The position numbers and the translations under genes are program-made. The notes beneath the pieces are model-generated. The model was not told the DNA's origin and made no database searches. It saw only the letters and a program-made list of their open reading frames with translations. Positions 13,378-14,392 of a stretch of 14,392 bases of DNA are shown here, piece by piece; within the stretch, counting starts at the first letter, position 1, and every line of letters begins with the position of its first letter. The stretch is from DATLGD01 sp035540755 (lineage in GTDB: Bacteria > Actinomycetota > Actinomycetes > Mycobacteriales > SCTD01), in contig DATLGD010000077.1 of the NCBI GenBank assembly GCA_035540755.1, positions 1 to 14,392 of the forward strand. The letters run 5' to 3'.

Positions 13378-14315
13378 CGCGGCGCCGTCCCGAGCACGTC
13401 GAGCAGCGCGCCGGCGCGGGTGGCGTCGAGGCGGCCCGAGGCGAGCGCCCGGTCGGCGGTGAGGCGGGCCATCGCGACGTAGGAGGGCAGCACCTCCGGC
13501 GCGACGGCGGCGAGCACCTCGAGGTGGGCGCGGACGGTGCCGGCGTCACCGCGCGCGACCGGGCCGGTGAGGGCGGCGTCGCCGCGGTGCAGGGCGCCGT
13601 CGAGCGCGGCGTCGAGCAGCGGGGCGAGGACGCGGTCGGGGCGCTCGGCGCCGGCCTCGCGCAGCAGGTCCGCCGAGCTCGCGACCAGCGCGGTGAGGTG
13701 GTTGGCGGCGTGGGCGAGCGCCGCGTGCCAGAGGGCGCGCCGCTCCTCGGCCACCCACTCGACCTCGCCGCCGAGCTCGGTGACCAGCGCCTCGGCCACC
13801 GGTCGCAGCGGGTCGGGGGTGGTGACGCCGAAGCTGGCGCCGACAAGCCTGGCCAGGTCGACGTCGGTGCCGCTGAACGGCAGCACCGGGTGGAGGGCGA
13901 TCGGCAGGGCGCCGGCACGGCTGGCCGGCTCGAGCACGGCCAGGCCGTGCCGGCCGCTGGTGTGCGCGACCAGCTGCCCGCGGCGGAGCGCCCCGGTGGC
14001 GGCCAGGCCCGCGACGAGCTCGGGGAGAGCGTCGTCGGGCACCGTGAGCAGCACGAGGTCGGCGCGGGCCGGGACCAGGTGGGCCGGGACGACGCGGCTG
14101 CCGGGCAGCAGCGCGGCGGCGCGGGCTCGCGAGGCGCTCGACCCGGCGCTGGTGGCGACGACCCGGTGGCCGGCGCGCTCGAGCGCCGCGCCGAGCACGG
14201 CTCCGACCCGGCCGGCGCCGACGACGCCGACGGCGAGGCGGGAGGGGTCGGGGAGGCCCGCTGCCGACGGCAGCAGGTCGGGCGCGGCGGGGCCGCGCGG
14301 GCGCGTGGCGCTCAT
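13374..14315 (-). CDS. Rossmann-like / DUF2520 NAD(P)-binding dehydrogenase-type protein, 313 aa
   Basis: A cytoplasmic protein with a nucleotide-binding fold near the N-terminus: LAVGVVGAGRVGAVLGAALE (27-46), GHRVVATS and DLVLLTVPDDAL (86-97). It has a His-containing middle part (LVAHTSGRHGL, ALHPVLPFSG) and a helical C-terminal domain with WHAALAHAANHLTALVASSA. This layout fits the DUF2520 family commonly encoded before panC in Actinobacteria, for example the gene preceding panC in M. tuberculosis. By fold and position it may be a ketopantoate-reductase-like enzyme, but the substrate is not established, so I give no symbol. The ATG at 14315 overlaps the preceding stop (ATGA), with a weak GGA upstream. 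Its stop overlaps panC. The open frame continues upstream to 14390, but that part overlaps the preceding gene. Confidence 0.88.
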   Translation of the reverse strand: MSATRPRGPAAPDLLPSAAGLPDPSRLAVGVVGAGRVGAVLGAALERAGHRVVATSAGSSASRARAAALLPGSRVVPAHLVPARADLVLLTVPDDALPELVAGLAATGALRRGQLVAHTSGRHGLAVLEPASRAGALPIALHPVLPFSGTDVDLARLVGASFGVTTPDPLRPVAEALVTELGGEVEWVAEERRALWHAALAHAANHLTALVASSADLLREAGAERPDRVLAPLLDAALDGALHRGDAALTGPVARGDAGTVRAHLEVLAAVAPEVLPSYVAMARLTADRALASGRLDATRAGALLDVLGTAPR

Positions 14316-14392
14316 GAGGCGTTCCAGTCCTCGAAGGGGTACCGGACGTGTGCGGTGCCAGCCTGGCCTGCCCGGCGGCCCGCCGTCCACTC
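14312..14392 (-). CDS. 3' end of an upstream gene, product unknown
   Basis: The last 26 codons of a frame entering from the right edge read EWTAGRRAGQAGTAHVRYPF and then EDWNAS before TGA. Its stop overlaps the ATG of the DUF2520 gene (ATGA), the same coupling used throughout this operon. The sequence looks like a real C-terminus. The fragment is too short to assign a family. Confidence 0.5.
   Translation of the reverse strand, partial: EWTAGRRAGQAGTAHVRYPFEDWNAS

Noticed and set aside
1..14392. CRISPR array, insertion sequence, tRNA or rRNA gene
   Set aside because: No regularly spaced repeats, no transposase-like protein, no terminal inverted repeats, and no tRNA or rRNA sequence recognised on either strand.

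Overview
This is a very GC-rich window (visibly above 70% G+C, strong G/C bias at third codon positions, many GTG starts, genes joined by 1-4 nt overlaps). It suggests a chromosomal segment from a high-GC actinobacterium. Taxonomy below phylum cannot be fixed from this stretch. Almost everything is on the minus strand, so transcription runs from high to low coordinates.

Right half (about 14392 to 8839): a tightly packed cofactor operon. It begins with the 3' end of an unidentified gene and a DUF2520/Rossmann-like dehydrogenase. Then come panC (pantothenate synthetase), panD (aspartate 1-decarboxylase), nadB (L-aspartate oxidase), nadC (quinolinate phosphoribosyltransferase) and coaX (type III pantothenate kinase). 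These genes feed coenzyme A and NAD synthesis, and L-aspartate is the shared precursor: PanD makes beta-alanine for PanC, NadB makes iminoaspartate for the quinolinate route, and CoaX phosphorylates the pantothenate. nadA is not in the window.

Middle (8838 to 8261): a small plus-strand ORF that looks split by a frameshift, then a divergent intergenic region of about 280 nt. That region carries a CRP/FNR-type palindrome (TGTGA-N6-TCACG) and a second GTGA/TCAC inverted repeat.

Left-centre (8260 to 1791): a compact minus-strand cassette. In order it encodes an exported DUF4331 protein with a C-terminal membrane anchor, a class E/F-type sortase, a membrane-anchored TPR protein, a NicO-type metal transporter with an exported N-terminal domain and a histidine-rich loop, a small one-pass membrane protein, and a short HTTM (vitamin K gamma-carboxylase-like) membrane protein. 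The start/stop overlaps suggest one transcript. I regard this as the candidate uncharacterised system: an envelope metal-handling or surface-display module with no assigned biochemical role.

Left end (1784 to 1): a plus-strand acidic hypothetical gene convergent with the HTTM gene, and divergent from it the 5' part of lysS (class II lysyl-tRNA synthetase), which runs off the left edge. In mycobacteria coaX and lysS lie almost next to each other after panC-panD, so here the DUF4331-to-HTTM cassette and the hypothetical genes appear to sit inside a normally compact locus.
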